From positions 1,426,001 through 1,490,000 of the forward strand of contig CAWJXK010000008.1 in assembly GCA_963846855.1 (NCBI GenBank): 64,000 nt of DNA, written 5' to 3'. Positions 45,210 through 54,585 of the stretch are shown here, in pieces; the stretch's first letter is position 1; each line of letters begins with the position of its first letter. The notes below the pieces were generated by a model. It worked only from the letters and a program-made list of their open reading frames with translations. It made no database searches and was not told the origin of the DNA. This DNA is from CAIWHR01 sp963846855. Its GTDB lineage: Bacteria > Pseudomonadota > Gammaproteobacteria > Burkholderiales > Casimicrobiaceae. A program made the position numbers and the translations under genes.

Positions 45210-45494
45210 TCAATCCGGATGCTTCATCCCGCAGTACTTGCCATAGGCGATTCCCTGGCATGCCTTGGCGAGCTCCGCGTTGCACGCATCCTCGTTCTTG
45301 CCGGACTCCTGGCACTTCGCGGCTGCTTCGTGCGCGGCCGCCATGATTCGGTGCCGGCGAATGTCCTCTTTCGCGTGCTGAGCCTCCAGCGCGGGATCGA
45401 CGGGGGACCGTGCGGGGGCCTTGCCGCTGACGGGGTCCGTCGCCCATGCCGCCAGCGGCACGAGCGTCAGCATGGCGACAATTGCGTATCTCAT
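45210..45494 (-). CDS. small periplasmic protein with four cysteines
   Basis: A 94-residue protein starting at ATG 45494. Signal peptide residues 1-19 (MLTLVPLAAWAT). The mature part is helical and contains CQESGKNEDACNAELAKAC and a later C in YGKYCGMKHP. The regular spacing suggests a disulfide-linked helical hairpin, reminiscent of CHCH-type folds, though no family is recognised. It lies 19 bases after the ABC permease gene and should be its third operon partner. Confidence 0.7.
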   Translation of the reverse strand: MRYAIVAMLTLVPLAAWATDPVSGKAPARSPVDPALEAQHAKEDIRRHRIMAAAHEAAAKCQESGKNEDACNAELAKACQGIAYGKYCGMKHPD

Positions 45495-45513
45495 CGTGGA
45501 CTCCATGGTGGAA

Positions 45514-46716
45514 TCAGTTGCGCCGGGCGAGCGTCGCCGAGATGTTCGCGTGCGCTGCGCGCCAGCTCGGGAGCAGCGCCGCGAGCGTCGCTGCGATGAA
45601 GGCGGGCACGAGCAGCCACAGCTCGCTCGCCGAAAATGTCCAGGGATCGATGCGCAGGCTCTGCTGGTCGGCCATCCAGCGCGCGAGGATTGCGGCGAGG
45701 CCGTGCGCGAGCGCGAGACCGAGCGCGCCGCCCAGCGCGGCCAGCATCAGCGCCTCCAGCATCAGCATGAGCGCGATGCCCGATGGTCGCGCGCCGAGCG
45801 TGCGCAGCACCGCGATGTCATAGGCGCGCTCGTTCAACGCGTGGTAGAGCGCGATGAAAAGCGACAGCGCCGCCGTCGCCAGCACGACGCCGCCGAATGC
45901 GCGGATGACGTCCGCGCCGACGCCCACCATCCGAAAGAGCCGCGCCGATTCGTACGCAGGCGAGGCCGCCTGCAGGTTCGTCTCCGAATTGATCCGACGC
46001 GGAAGCGTGACCGCCGCCAGCGGCGTCGCGTACTGGATCAGCAGGACCGTGACCTGGCGCTCCGCTTCCATCACCTTGCGCTCATCGGCATCCTTGATCA
46101 CGCCTTCGTGGACGAACCAGATGCTCTCCGGATTGACGAGCGCGACGCGGTCGAGCACGGTGCCGGTCGGCTTCAGCACGCCGACCACGGTGTAGACCGA
46201 ATCGCCGTGCACCGGGCCGCCCTCGGCAAGGCCGTGCGAGCCGACGAAGCGGTCGCCAACGCCGAGCGCCGTGCGCTGCGCGACGGTCGCGCCGAGCACG
46301 GCCTGCATCCGGTCGGTCCAGACCCGACCCGATGCAAACGACCCGCCATAAAGATCGATGTAATCGGGCGTCGTGCCGAGGACCCAGTAGCCGCGGAAGC
46401 TGTCCGCGATAGACAGCGGAATCACGCGCTTGACCAGAGGATTGGCTGCGAGTTCGTCCACGGCGGCGAGCGGAATGTTGCCGGTGGGCACGTCGAGGTG
46501 GAAGATCCCCGCGAGGATCAGCTGGATCGGGCTGCCCTTGGCGCCGACGACGAGATCGATCCCGCGGGCGTCGCGGTTGAGGCTCTCGCCGACCTGACCA
46601 TTCACGATCAGCACGAAGCCGATCGTCCCCACCCCGAGGGCGAGCAGCAGCACGTTGAGAAGCGTGCCCAACGGACGCGCGCGCAGATAGCTCCAGGCGA
46701 GGTGTGCGAAGTTCAT
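45514..46716 (-). CDS. ABC transporter permease, FtsX/MacB/LolC type
   Basis: A 400-residue permease with four membrane helices: one N-terminal (residues ~18-40) and three C-terminal (about 270-295, 315-345, 365-390). They flank a large periplasmic domain (residues 45-265). The cytoplasmic FtsX loop ERAYDIAVLRTLGARPSGIA is typical. In MacB/LolCDE systems such proteins use ATP hydrolysis mechanically to extract lipoproteins or drive periplasmic partners. Starts with an ATGA overlap on its ATPase. Confidence 0.9.
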   Translation of the reverse strand: MNFAHLAWSYLRARPLGTLLNVLLLALGVGTIGFVLIVNGQVGESLNRDARGIDLVVGAKGSPIQLILAGIFHLDVPTGNIPLAAVDELAANPLVKRVIPLSIADSFRGYWVLGTTPDYIDLYGGSFASGRVWTDRMQAVLGATVAQRTALGVGDRFVGSHGLAEGGPVHGDSVYTVVGVLKPTGTVLDRVALVNPESIWFVHEGVIKDADERKVMEAERQVTVLLIQYATPLAAVTLPRRINSETNLQAASPAYESARLFRMVGVGADVIRAFGGVVLATAALSLFIALYHALNERAYDIAVLRTLGARPSGIALMLMLEALMLAALGGALGLALAHGLAAILARWMADQQSLRIDPWTFSASELWLLVPAFIAATLAALLPSWRAAHANISATLARRN

Positions 46717-47372
46717 GCCTGAACGGTCTCATCGGGCCGGCGCGGCAGCGCGAGCTGCCGCGGGATGCGCGACTTGAGCCTTGAATCGTGCGTCGCGACG
46801 AGCAGCGCGGCACCGTGCGAATTGGCCGTCTCGAGAAGAAGGTCGGCGACGACGGCGCAGGCCTCGTCGTCGAGATTCGACGTCGGCTCGTCCGCGAGCA
46901 CGAGGCGAGGGTTGTTGACGAGCGCGCGGGCGATCGCGACTCGCTGTTGCTGGCCGATCGAGAGTTGGTGCGGATAGGCATCGCCAAATTCATCGACGCC
47001 GAGTGCTCCAAGCATCGCGCGCGCGGCGCGACGGTCGACGGCGAGGCCGATGATGGACTGCGCGACGAGGAGATTCTGCAGCGCCGTCAATGTCGGCAGC
47101 AGGTGGAACTGCTGCAGCACGACGCCGACGTGACGGCCGCGGAAGCGGTCGCGCTCCGCCGGCGAGAGTGCACCGAGATCCTGCCCGTCGACCTCGATCC
47201 GGCCCCGCGATGGCGAGAGCAGTCCGGCAATCAGGTGGAGCAGCGTGGTCTTGCCGCAGCCCGAGGGGCCGACGACGAGGGCGTTGCTCTGCGGCGAAAG
47301 CGAGAACGCGTCGAGCTCGACCACGATGGGACCGCCGCGGTAGCGGAAGAGGAGGTGCTCGATCCGGATCAT
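46713..47372 (-). CDS. ABC transporter ATPase, LolD/MacB type
   Basis: A 219-residue ATPase: Walker A VGPSGCGKTTLLH near residue 34, Q-loop LQQFHLLPTL, signature LSIGQQQRVAIARALVN near 137, Walker B LVLADEPTSNLD near 157, and the H-loop in LLVATHDSRLKSRI. The signature SIGQQQR (instead of SGGQQQR) is a frequent variant in this subfamily. Partner of the permease encoded next. Confidence 0.92.
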   Translation of the reverse strand: MIRIEHLLFRYRGGPIVVELDAFSLSPQSNALVVGPSGCGKTTLLHLIAGLLSPSRGRIEVDGQDLGALSPAERDRFRGRHVGVVLQQFHLLPTLTALQNLLVAQSIIGLAVDRRAARAMLGALGVDEFGDAYPHQLSIGQQQRVAIARALVNNPRLVLADEPTSNLDDEACAVVADLLLETANSHGAALLVATHDSRLKSRIPRQLALPRRPDETVQA

Positions 47373-47947
47373 CGGGGGTTCGCGGGAGCCGTTGGCGACT
47401 GGATGCGACCGTTGTCAGGTTCGGCCGATGCGAAGCGGGCGCGCGGCGGCGCGCCATCATCGTGAATCATCAGGTTCATCGGCAAGCGGATATCGGCATT
47501 TCGCCTCGCGCATGATAACCAACTCGCCCGAACCGGCCGCGTGACGCGCCGCGGAACCGCCTGCCAGACTGCGCGCCAGAGCGCGCCGGGGGATGGAGGC
47601 GCGCATTGGGAAGCCGGCCGATGCGACGTCGCTTGCCGGAGCGAAGCGAGGGCGGCACGTCGACAATCACATCGATCTCAGCGGCCGGTGGGCGACCGGC
47701 TTGCGCATCGACGGTCATTGGACCCGCATGCAGTGGAGCGTCTTGGGGTCCCGTTCGACATTGCCTGATTCGCCTTCGATCGGAGCCCGCCGCCCGTCTC
47801 GACGCGAACCGATCGAATCCGACATCGCTTGATCGGCTCCCGCCGCCAACGCGCAGCGACACCCGCACCGTCCCCGCTCGCGAATACGGCGTGGCTCGCC
47901 AAAGCCAACCGCGGCTGGCGCCGCATTGATCGCGGCGGAGACTCGAT
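47373..47947. other. Intergenic, no gene recognised
   Basis: About 575 bases between two minus-strand genes. Several short frames exist, none with a family signature or good start signals. It should include the promoter of the ABC operon. Confidence 0.4.
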
Positions 47948-48547
47948 TCAGCTGCCGGTGCCCGCGGCGAGCGTGTTGTGCTTCTTGCGGTACACACGCC
48001 CGCTTTGCCGATTTTCACTCGCCTGCATCCTTGCCTGCTCGCCGGCGCCGACGTGGCCATTCGCGCCCGCGACCGCTTCCTTGCGGGTCACGTGCGCCTG
48101 GCCGCGCTCGAGCGATCCGGCCTCCGTCGTCGTCACCGCGCCCGAGGCGACGCCCTGCTTCATCCGCGCCTGCTGGTTGGCATTGCGCTCTACGTCGGCC
48201 TGCATCCGCCGCGAGCTCGCGGATGCGGGGTTGCCGGTCTGGGTGTCGTGCTTCTGGCCGTAAATGGCCGCACTTTCGCCGTTCTGCGCTTTCCGGATCC
48301 GGGCCTTCTCGGCGTCGGACAGCGACCCGTCCTTCATCGCGTTGCTCTCCATCTTGTTGACGCGCGCCTCACCTTGCTCGAGCTTGGCGGCCTCACGAGT
48401 GTTGAGCTGGCCCGACTGCAGGCCCTGGTCGATGCGCTCCTGCTGGTTCACGTTGCGCTGGACTTCGCTTCCGGTGGTCTGGGCGACGGCGGCGCCGCAG
48501 AGCGCGGCAGCGATCGCGAAGGCGAGCGTGGTGCGGACTGGTTTCAT
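47948..48547 (-). CDS. secreted protein with two 90-residue repeats
   Basis: A 199-residue protein from ATG 48547 (GGAGA upstream). Signal peptide residues 1-22 (ending CGAAVAQ). The mature chain is two tandem copies of one unit, residues 30-105 and 119-194, aligned at an exact offset of 90 without gaps. Invariant positions include RN-NQQ-R--QG--SG, EA--LE-G-A-V, then E at the helix centres and Y--KH at the end. The units are rich in charged residues and Gln/Asn with no Cys. I recognise similar short repeats in uncharacterised proteobacterial exported proteins; function unknown. Confidence 0.75.
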   Translation of the reverse strand: MKPVRTTLAFAIAAALCGAAVAQTTGSEVQRNVNQQERIDQGLQSGQLNTREAAKLEQGEARVNKMESNAMKDGSLSDAEKARIRKAQNGESAAIYGQKHDTQTGNPASASSRRMQADVERNANQQARMKQGVASGAVTTTEAGSLERGQAHVTRKEAVAGANGHVGAGEQARMQASENRQSGRVYRKKHNTLAAGTGS

Positions 48548-48948
48548 GGTGTCGTCTCCTTGGGGTTGTCTCAATCCGGCGAGCCGCCGGGAAGGCTCCG
48601 AAGCCGGCGTGGCTCGCGCTGCATCCGAAAACGGATTCCGCGAATCGGGCGTTGACGATGGAGGACCCCGAATTTGTAACGGCTTGTGGCAATCGGCCCC
48701 GCGGCGCCCGTCGCCCATCCGGCCGCGTGGACGTTGCAATTCAATGACGACGCTGCGCGCATCGCGCTCGAGAAAGCCTCAAATGCCTTTGCGCGAACGG
48801 ACCGGCGCGCTACTATCGGCGCACCCGCGGCGCCATCTCACCTGAAGGGCGCGGTTGTCGCCGCCGCGCCGGTGCGACGACGGCGAGGTCCGTGCTCGCC
48901 TCAAGGGCCGCGAGTCTCGACTTCCGGATACGCAGCGATCGCCTCCCG
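48548..48948. other. Divergent intergenic region
   Basis: About 400 bases between the repeat protein (minus) and the double ABC permease (plus). No supported coding frame; should hold promoters for both. Confidence 0.4.
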
Positions 48949-50709
48949 ATGAATCCCCGCTCCTATCCCGCGACCACCGGCCAGCAGGTCGAGCGCAGCT
49001 GGCGCTTCGGCTGGGTCGACGTCGTGGTCATCCTGGGCGTGTTTGCGCTGCTTCGCACCGTCGTGACGCTGGGCGGGGACATGCGCGTCCAGTTCGACGA
49101 ACTTCATCCGCCTGAGCTGTCGCTCGACGTCGCCCTGATCCCTTACTACACGGCGCGCACCGTGCTGCGGATGTTCATTGCCTTCGGCGCGTCGCTGCTG
49201 TTCACGCTGGGTTGGGGCTACGTCGCCGCGAAAAACCCGCGGGCGCGGATCGTGATGCTGCCGATGCTCGACATCCTGCAGTCGGTTCCGGTCCTGGGCT
49301 TCCTGTCGATCACCGTGACCGGATTCATCGCGCTGTTTCCGGGAAGCCTGCTGGGCGTCGAATGCGCCAGCATCTTCGCGATATTCACCGCGCAGGCGTG
49401 GAACATGACGTTCGGCTTCTATCACTCGATGGTCACGATATCACCGGATCTGCAGGAGGCCGCGACCGCCTTCCAGCTCAATCGCTGGCAGCGCTTCTTC
49501 AAGGTGGAGCTGCCTTCGTCATCGATCGGCCTCATCTGGAACTCGATGATGAGCTTCGGAGGAGGGTGGTTCTTCGTCGCGCAGAGCGAGGCGATCACGG
49601 TCCTCAACAAGGACATCAAGCTGCCCGGGCTGGGATCGTACATGGCGACGGCGGCGGAACGGGGCGACACCCGCGCCGCGGTCTACGCGATCATGGCGAT
49701 GATCGTGACCATCGTCGTGATTGACCAGCTGTTCTGGCGGCCGCTCGTGGCCTGGGCCGAGAAATTCAAGCTCGAGCAGACCGGCTCGGCGGACGGGTCG
49801 ACGTCCTGGATGCTCAACCTGCTCCGCCAGTCCTACCTCGTCGAACGGCTGTCCTGGCAGCTGTCGACGCTGCTTTCGCGCGCGTCCCAGCGGGCGTCGA
49901 CCGCAGTCGCCGACACCGCGCACACGCTGGCGCGGCACAGCCCGGTCGTGATGAAGCGGCTCGTCCGCTTCGGCGCCTGGGGGCTGGCGGCGGTCGCGGC
50001 GGGCTGGGTCGCGCTCGACGCGGTCGGGATCGGGCGCGAGATCCATACCCAGCTGTCGTGGGGCGAGATGCTGCACATCGTCTGGCTCGGCGTGCTGACG
50101 CTGCTGCGCGTCGCCGCGATGACCATCTTCGCGACGCTCGTCTGGACTCCGATCGGAGTCTGGATCGGGATGCGCCCGCGCGTGGCAAGGATCGCTCAGC
50201 CGCTCGCGCAGATCGCGGCGTCGTTCCCGGTCAACATGACGTTTCCGTTCGTCGTCGCGTTCTTCATCTATGCGAACATCCCGATCAACCTCGGCAGCAT
50301 CATGCTGATGGCGCTCGGCACGCAGTGGTATATCCTTTTCAACGTGATCGCGGGGACGATGGCGATCCCCACGGACCTCAAGGAGGCCGGCAGGAGCTTC
50401 GGACTGCGCGGGATGCAGTGGTGGCGCAAGTTCATCCTTCCGGCGATCTTTCCGTTCTGGGTCACGGGCGCCGTGACCGCGAGCGGCGGCGCGTGGAACG
50501 CGAGCGTCGTCGCCGAGGTCGCCTCGTGGGGCAACGACAGGCTGGTCGCCGACGGCCTCGGCGCGTACATTGCGCAGGCCACCCAGAAGGGCGACCAGCC
50601 GGCGATCTATTTCAGCATCGTCGTGATGGCGCTCTTCGTCGTCTCGATCAACCGGATGCTGTGGCGGCGGCTGTACGGGCTCGCCGAGCGGCGGTTCCGG
50701 CTCGAATAG
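48949..50709 (+). CDS. ABC transporter permease with two fused BPD-type domains
   Basis: A 586-residue protein from ATG 48949 that carries two permease domains of the NitT/TauT/SsuC type in tandem. Each has about five or six helices and an EAA-like loop: DLQEAATAFQLNRWQRFFKV in the first half and DLKEAGRSFGLRGMQWWRKF in the second. One polypeptide thus supplies both halves of the channel. A hydrophilic linker (residues ~290-345) separates them. No substrate-binding protein is encoded nearby, so the substrate and even the transport direction are open. The ATPase follows after 66 bases. Confidence 0.9.
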   Translation: MNPRSYPATTGQQVERSWRFGWVDVVVILGVFALLRTVVTLGGDMRVQFDELHPPELSLDVALIPYYTARTVLRMFIAFGASLLFTLGWGYVAAKNPRARIVMLPMLDILQSVPVLGFLSITVTGFIALFPGSLLGVECASIFAIFTAQAWNMTFGFYHSMVTISPDLQEAATAFQLNRWQRFFKVELPSSSIGLIWNSMMSFGGGWFFVAQSEAITVLNKDIKLPGLGSYMATAAERGDTRAAVYAIMAMIVTIVVIDQLFWRPLVAWAEKFKLEQTGSADGSTSWMLNLLRQSYLVERLSWQLSTLLSRASQRASTAVADTAHTLARHSPVVMKRLVRFGAWGLAAVAAGWVALDAVGIGREIHTQLSWGEMLHIVWLGVLTLLRVAAMTIFATLVWTPIGVWIGMRPRVARIAQPLAQIAASFPVNMTFPFVVAFFIYANIPINLGSIMLMALGTQWYILFNVIAGTMAIPTDLKEAGRSFGLRGMQWWRKFILPAIFPFWVTGAVTASGGAWNASVVAEVASWGNDRLVADGLGAYIAQATQKGDQPAIYFSIVVMALFVVSINRMLWRRLYGLAERRFRLE

Positions 50710-50775
50710 GCGCGTGATGTGGATCAATGAGGGCCGACCGCATCCGTGCGGGCATTGAAATGATGGAGCACAACG

Positions 50776-52230
50776 ATGGACCTTGCAACGCCTGAGCGTG
50801 CCGAGCGTATCGAGCGCGGCGTCTCGGCCGGGACCGGCGAGCCGCTGATCGAGCTGCGCCACGTCTCCAAATCGTATCCGACCACCGACGGCGGCACGCG
50901 CGTCACGATCCTCGACGACGTGAACCTCGAGATCCGCGAAGGCGAGATGCTCGCGCTGCTCGGCCAGTCGGGATCGGGGAAATCGACGATGGTGCGGCTG
51001 ATGGCGGGGCTGATCGAGCCGACGCAGGGCGCGGTGCTCGTTCATGGCGAGGCGCTCGACGGCGCGAACCCGTACACGTCGATCGTGTTCCAGAGCTTCG
51101 CGCTCTACCCGTGGCTCACCGTCGAGGAAAACGTCCAGATCGGGCTCATCCAGCGGAACCTGTCGGGCGGCCAGGAGGCCGAGGAGCTCGAGCGCGCACT
51201 CGATCTCATCGGCCTGTCCGGATACCGGAACGCCTATCCCAAGGAGCTGTCCGGCGGCATGCGCCAGCGCGTCGGCTTCGCGCGCGCGCTCGTCGCGCGC
51301 CCCGAGATCCTCTGCATGGACGAGCCGTTCAGCGCGCTCGACGTGCTGACCGCCGAGAATCTCCGAACCGAAGTCGTCGAGCTCTGGCGGGCGTCCGGTC
51401 ATGCCGGCATCAAGAGCATCTTCTTCGTCACCCACAACATCGCCGAGGCGGTGTTCATGGCGAGCCGGATCATCATCATCTCGTCGCACCCGGGCCGCAT
51501 CAAGCACGTCATCCCGAATCCGCTGCCGTATCCGCGCGACGTCAATTCGGCCGGATTCGACGCTCTGGTCGAGCAGATTCACGCGGCGATCACCGCGACT
51601 GCGCTGCCGGACGAGCCCGCCGACGCGGCGCAACGACGCGCCGCTACGCCGATCCCGCAGGAGCAGTACGGCGCTCAAGGGGCAGGCGCCGCCGCACCGG
51701 CGCCGCCGGTGCGCACGCGCGTGGAGTCGATCCCGGCCGTCCAGATCGGCACGATCGTCGGCCTCCTGCGCATCCTCGAGGACAGCCAGGAGATCATCGA
51801 CGTGTTCGAGCTCTCGACGCGGATCGGGAAGGAATTCGGCGAGACGATCGCCATCGTCAAGTCGGCGGAAATGCTGGGCCTGGTCGACACGCCGAAGGAC
51901 GACGTGCACATGACGCAGCTCGGCTGGTATTTCCTCGCGGCGCCGCTGCCGGCGCGCAAGGCGCTGTTCAAGCAGGCGATCATGAAGCTTCGGCTCTTCC
52001 AGATCGTGAGCGCGCATCTCGACGAGTCGCCGGACGGAACGATCGACGGCGAGGCGCTGCGCGAGGAGCTCGCGACGCTCTTGCCCTACGACCAGCCGTC
52101 GAAGCTCTTCGAGACCCTCGTCGCCTGGGGGCGCTACGCCGAGATCCTCGACTACGACGAGAACGCGAACACGATCACGCGCCAGCATTCCGACGCCGAG
52201 GCGGACGAAGACCAGGGCGATGACGAATAG
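50776..52230 (+). CDS. ABC ATPase with C-terminal AAA-associated domain
   Basis: A 484-residue protein; ATG 50776 has GGAG upstream. Residues 20-280 form a NitT/TauT-type ATPase: Walker A GQSGSGKST (63-71), signature LSGGMRQRVGFARALVARPE, Walker B ILCMDEPFSALD. Residues ~315-470 are an extra domain of the AAA-associated C-terminal type (PAVQIGTIVGLLRILEDSQE, FGETIAIVKSAEMLGLVDTP, LRLFQIVSAHLDESPDGTID), which looks winged-helix-like. The tail is acidic. This layout pairs with double permeases and probably senses a cellular signal. Confidence 0.9.
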   Translation: MDLATPERAERIERGVSAGTGEPLIELRHVSKSYPTTDGGTRVTILDDVNLEIREGEMLALLGQSGSGKSTMVRLMAGLIEPTQGAVLVHGEALDGANPYTSIVFQSFALYPWLTVEENVQIGLIQRNLSGGQEAEELERALDLIGLSGYRNAYPKELSGGMRQRVGFARALVARPEILCMDEPFSALDVLTAENLRTEVVELWRASGHAGIKSIFFVTHNIAEAVFMASRIIIISSHPGRIKHVIPNPLPYPRDVNSAGFDALVEQIHAAITATALPDEPADAAQRRAATPIPQEQYGAQGAGAAAPAPPVRTRVESIPAVQIGTIVGLLRILEDSQEIIDVFELSTRIGKEFGETIAIVKSAEMLGLVDTPKDDVHMTQLGWYFLAAPLPARKALFKQAIMKLRLFQIVSAHLDESPDGTIDGEALREELATLLPYDQPSKLFETLVAWGRYAEILDYDENANTITRQHSDAEADEDQGDDE

Positions 52231-52239
52231 CGGCATGAC

Positions 52240-52710
52240 GTGAACGCACTGGGAAACGTACTGGGTGCCGCGGACGTCGCGCTCGACTTCGATGCGGCCG
52301 ACGCCAACGGCGTCATGGCGGTCGCGGCGAAGCTTCTTGCGAGGGATCACGGCTTGTCCGCGTCGGACGTGAGAGCAGCGCTCGCCGCGCGCGAAGGCCT
52401 GGGCTGCACGGCGCTGGGACACGGCTTCGCGTTGCCGCACGCGCGAATGACCGGCCTCGCCGCGCCTGCTGCCGCCTTCGTGCGCACGCGGGAGCCCATC
52501 GGATTCGGCACCGCCGATGGCAAGCCCGTGTCGTGCTTTCTCGCGCTGCTCGTGCCCGCGCAGGCCGCCGAAGCGCATCTGAAGCTCCTCGCCGAAGCGG
52601 CGGCGCTCCTCAACGACCCGTCATTTCGCGCGGCGCTCCGCAGCGCCGGGGATCCCGCGGAGGTTTCGCGCCTGTTCGCGCAGTGGCCGATCCGCGACGA
52701 CGCCGCGTGA
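52240..52710 (+). CDS. PTS EIIA-like protein (PtsN/fructose family)
   Basis: A 156-residue EIIA domain beginning at GTG 52240, 9 bases after the ATPase stop. The phospho-acceptor His lies in GHGFALPHARMTG (near residue 69), as in PtsN and FruA EIIA, so it should be phosphorylated by an HPr-type protein. No EIIB or EIIC is nearby. Its tight linkage to the ABC genes suggests a regulatory link between PTS phosphorylation state and this transporter; that is inference. Confidence 0.85.
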   Translation: MNALGNVLGAADVALDFDAADANGVMAVAAKLLARDHGLSASDVRAALAAREGLGCTALGHGFALPHARMTGLAAPAAAFVRTREPIGFGTADGKPVSCFLALLVPAQAAEAHLKLLAEAAALLNDPSFRAALRSAGDPAEVSRLFAQWPIRDDAA

Positions 52711-52846
52711 TCGCGTCCGGCGCCGGCTCAGCGCAAGCCTCGCACTTGCCGCGCGGGCCGAGGCTCGGCGATTTCGTGCGAAAATCGCGGCGTCCGCCGT
52801 CGACGATCGCGCTTCGCGGACACAGCGCGCCGCCGGAGCGAAGGCC

Positions 52847-53758
52847 ATGCCGAGAAAGAAGTTCCTGAAGACGATCAACCGGTTCATCGAACCTTACCGC
52901 GTCACGAACGGGAGGCGGTTCCGGTTGAAGGATTTCGACCCCGACGACACGCATGACCTGGTATCTGAGCAGAAGCCGCAGGCGAAGGACCTGCTAGCGC
53001 GGGGCGTCGAATGGCTGGCGGAGCTGCAGGACAAGCTCTACGCGCAGAATTCGTGGGCGCTGCTGCTCGTGTTCCAGGCCATGGACGCCGCCGGAAAGGA
53101 CAGCACGATCAAGCACGTGATGTCCGGCGTCAACCCGCAGGGCTGTCAGGTGTTCTCGTTCAAGGTGCCGTCCGACGAGGATCTCGACCATGACTACATG
53201 TGGCGCTACATCCGCAATCTTCCGGAGCGCGGCCGCATCGGGATCTTCAACCGCTCGTATTACGAGGAAACGCTGGTGGTCCGCGTCCACGAGGACATCC
53301 TCGCGCGGCAGCGGATTCCCCGGAAGCTCGTCACCAAGCGGATCTGGGACCAGCGGCTTGCGCACATCGCCGGATTCGAGGGCTACCTGTCGCGCAACGG
53401 CACGCAGGTGCTGAAGTTTTTCCTCCATGTCTCGCGCAAGGAGCAGAAGCGCCGGTTCATGGAGCGACTCGACATGCCGGCGAAGAACTGGAAGTTCTCG
53501 GCGGCGGACGTCACCGAGCGGGCGCACTGGAACAGCTACATGGAGGCCTACGAGAAGGCAATCCGGGCGACCGCGACCGAGGAGGCGCCCTGGTACGTCG
53601 TCCCGGCCGACAACAAATGGTTCACGCGGCTCGTCGTGTCCTTGGCGATCGTCGACGCGATGGAACGGCTCGACCTCGCATACCCGCAGATCGACGCGAG
53701 GCAGCGCGCCGAGCTCGCCCGCGCGAGGAAGCTCCTGCTGGCTCAGCGGAGCCGCTGA
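52847..53758 (+). CDS. ppk2: polyphosphate kinase 2
   Basis: A 303-residue PPK2 (class I-like length). P-loop-type motif QAMDAAGKDSTIKHVMSGVN from residue 77, the lid and substrate Arg-rich region IGIFNRSYYEETLVVRVHE near 140, and HVSRKEQKRRFMERL near 200. It transfers phosphate between polyphosphate and ADP/GDP (or AMP), so it links polyP to nucleotide pools. A single-domain enzyme, cytoplasmic. Stands alone about 135 bases after the PTS-like gene. Confidence 0.92.
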   Translation: MPRKKFLKTINRFIEPYRVTNGRRFRLKDFDPDDTHDLVSEQKPQAKDLLARGVEWLAELQDKLYAQNSWALLLVFQAMDAAGKDSTIKHVMSGVNPQGCQVFSFKVPSDEDLDHDYMWRYIRNLPERGRIGIFNRSYYEETLVVRVHEDILARQRIPRKLVTKRIWDQRLAHIAGFEGYLSRNGTQVLKFFLHVSRKEQKRRFMERLDMPAKNWKFSAADVTERAHWNSYMEAYEKAIRATATEEAPWYVVPADNKWFTRLVVSLAIVDAMERLDLAYPQIDARQRAELARARKLLLAQRSR

Positions 53759-53925
53759 ACCCGAGTCGACGCTCCACGCGTCGCCTGGCAATCCGCGGAC
53801 GGCCCGCGATGGCGGGCGGGCCCGCATTCGGGTAGAATCCGGCCCGCGCATCGCCGTCGGAAGTTCACCAGAAGCGGCGAATCCACCTGCCTTTCCCGTT
53901 CCCCAATCCGCTTTCAGGAGCATTG

Positions 53926-54558
53926 AATGCACAAGCTTTCCAGCATTGCCGCCGCATTGGCACTTGCCGCTGTCGCCATGCCGCTCGCGGCGCAATACGG
54001 GGCGCCGGCCGCTGCGCCCAAGGCGGCGGCGCCCGCGCCGACGCCTGCACCGCCCCCAAGGTGATGGATGCCGCCGGCGCCGTCGACGTCACGACCGTCA
54101 CGGCGAAGATTGAAGCCGTCGACCAGGCGAACCGCACGGTCACGCTGAAGGGCCCGATGGGGAGGGTGGTGACGCTGAAGGTCGGCCCCGAGGTCAAGAA
54201 CCTCGCGCAGGTGAAGGCCGGCGACGAGCTCGTCGTCAAGTACGCCGAAGCGGTGTCGCTGAAGCTCGAGAAGAACGTCGAAGGACGCAGCGCGACCACG
54301 ACCACGACAGGTCCGATCGGGGCGCCCGTCGGCTCGATGCCCAAGGGCGGGATGGCGACGCAGACGACGATCGTCGCGAACGTGCAGCGCGTCGACGCGA
54401 AAAAGCAGGAAGTCCTGCTCGAGGGCCCGGGTGGCCGCTTCGTCGAGGTCAAGGTGAAGGATCCGGCTGTGTTCTCGAGCATCAAGCCGAACGACAAGGT
54501 CGCGGTCACGTATACCGAGGCCATCGTCATGGCGGTCGTCGCCCCCGCGAAGAAGTAA
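53926..54558 (+). pseudogene. exported small protein, one frameshift in a C5 run
   Basis: ATG 53926 starts a clear signal peptide (MHKLSSIAAALALAAVAMPL) and an Ala/Pro linker. The frame then ends early at a TGA (54062-54064) just after a CCCCC run near 54053. Removing one C continues into VMDAAGAVDVTTVTAKIEAV, NRTVTLKGPMGRVVTLKVGP, NLAQVKAGDELVVKYAEAVS and a second similar unit (IVANVQRVDAKKQEVLLEGP ... IKPNDKVAVTYTEAIVMAV). These are two beta-rich repeats. The most likely explanation is a base-call or slippage insertion in the homopolymer; the restored protein is about 210 residues, periplasmic, of unknown role. Confidence 0.78.
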
Positions 54559-54585
54559 TCGCACTGCGCGGATCCGCGATCGCTT

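Noticed and set aside
49519..52578. Very long minus-strand open frame opposite the double permease and ATPase
   Set aside because: It is antisense to two genes with complete family motifs; its translation is Arg/His/Asp-rich without domains, as expected from GC-rich codon use.
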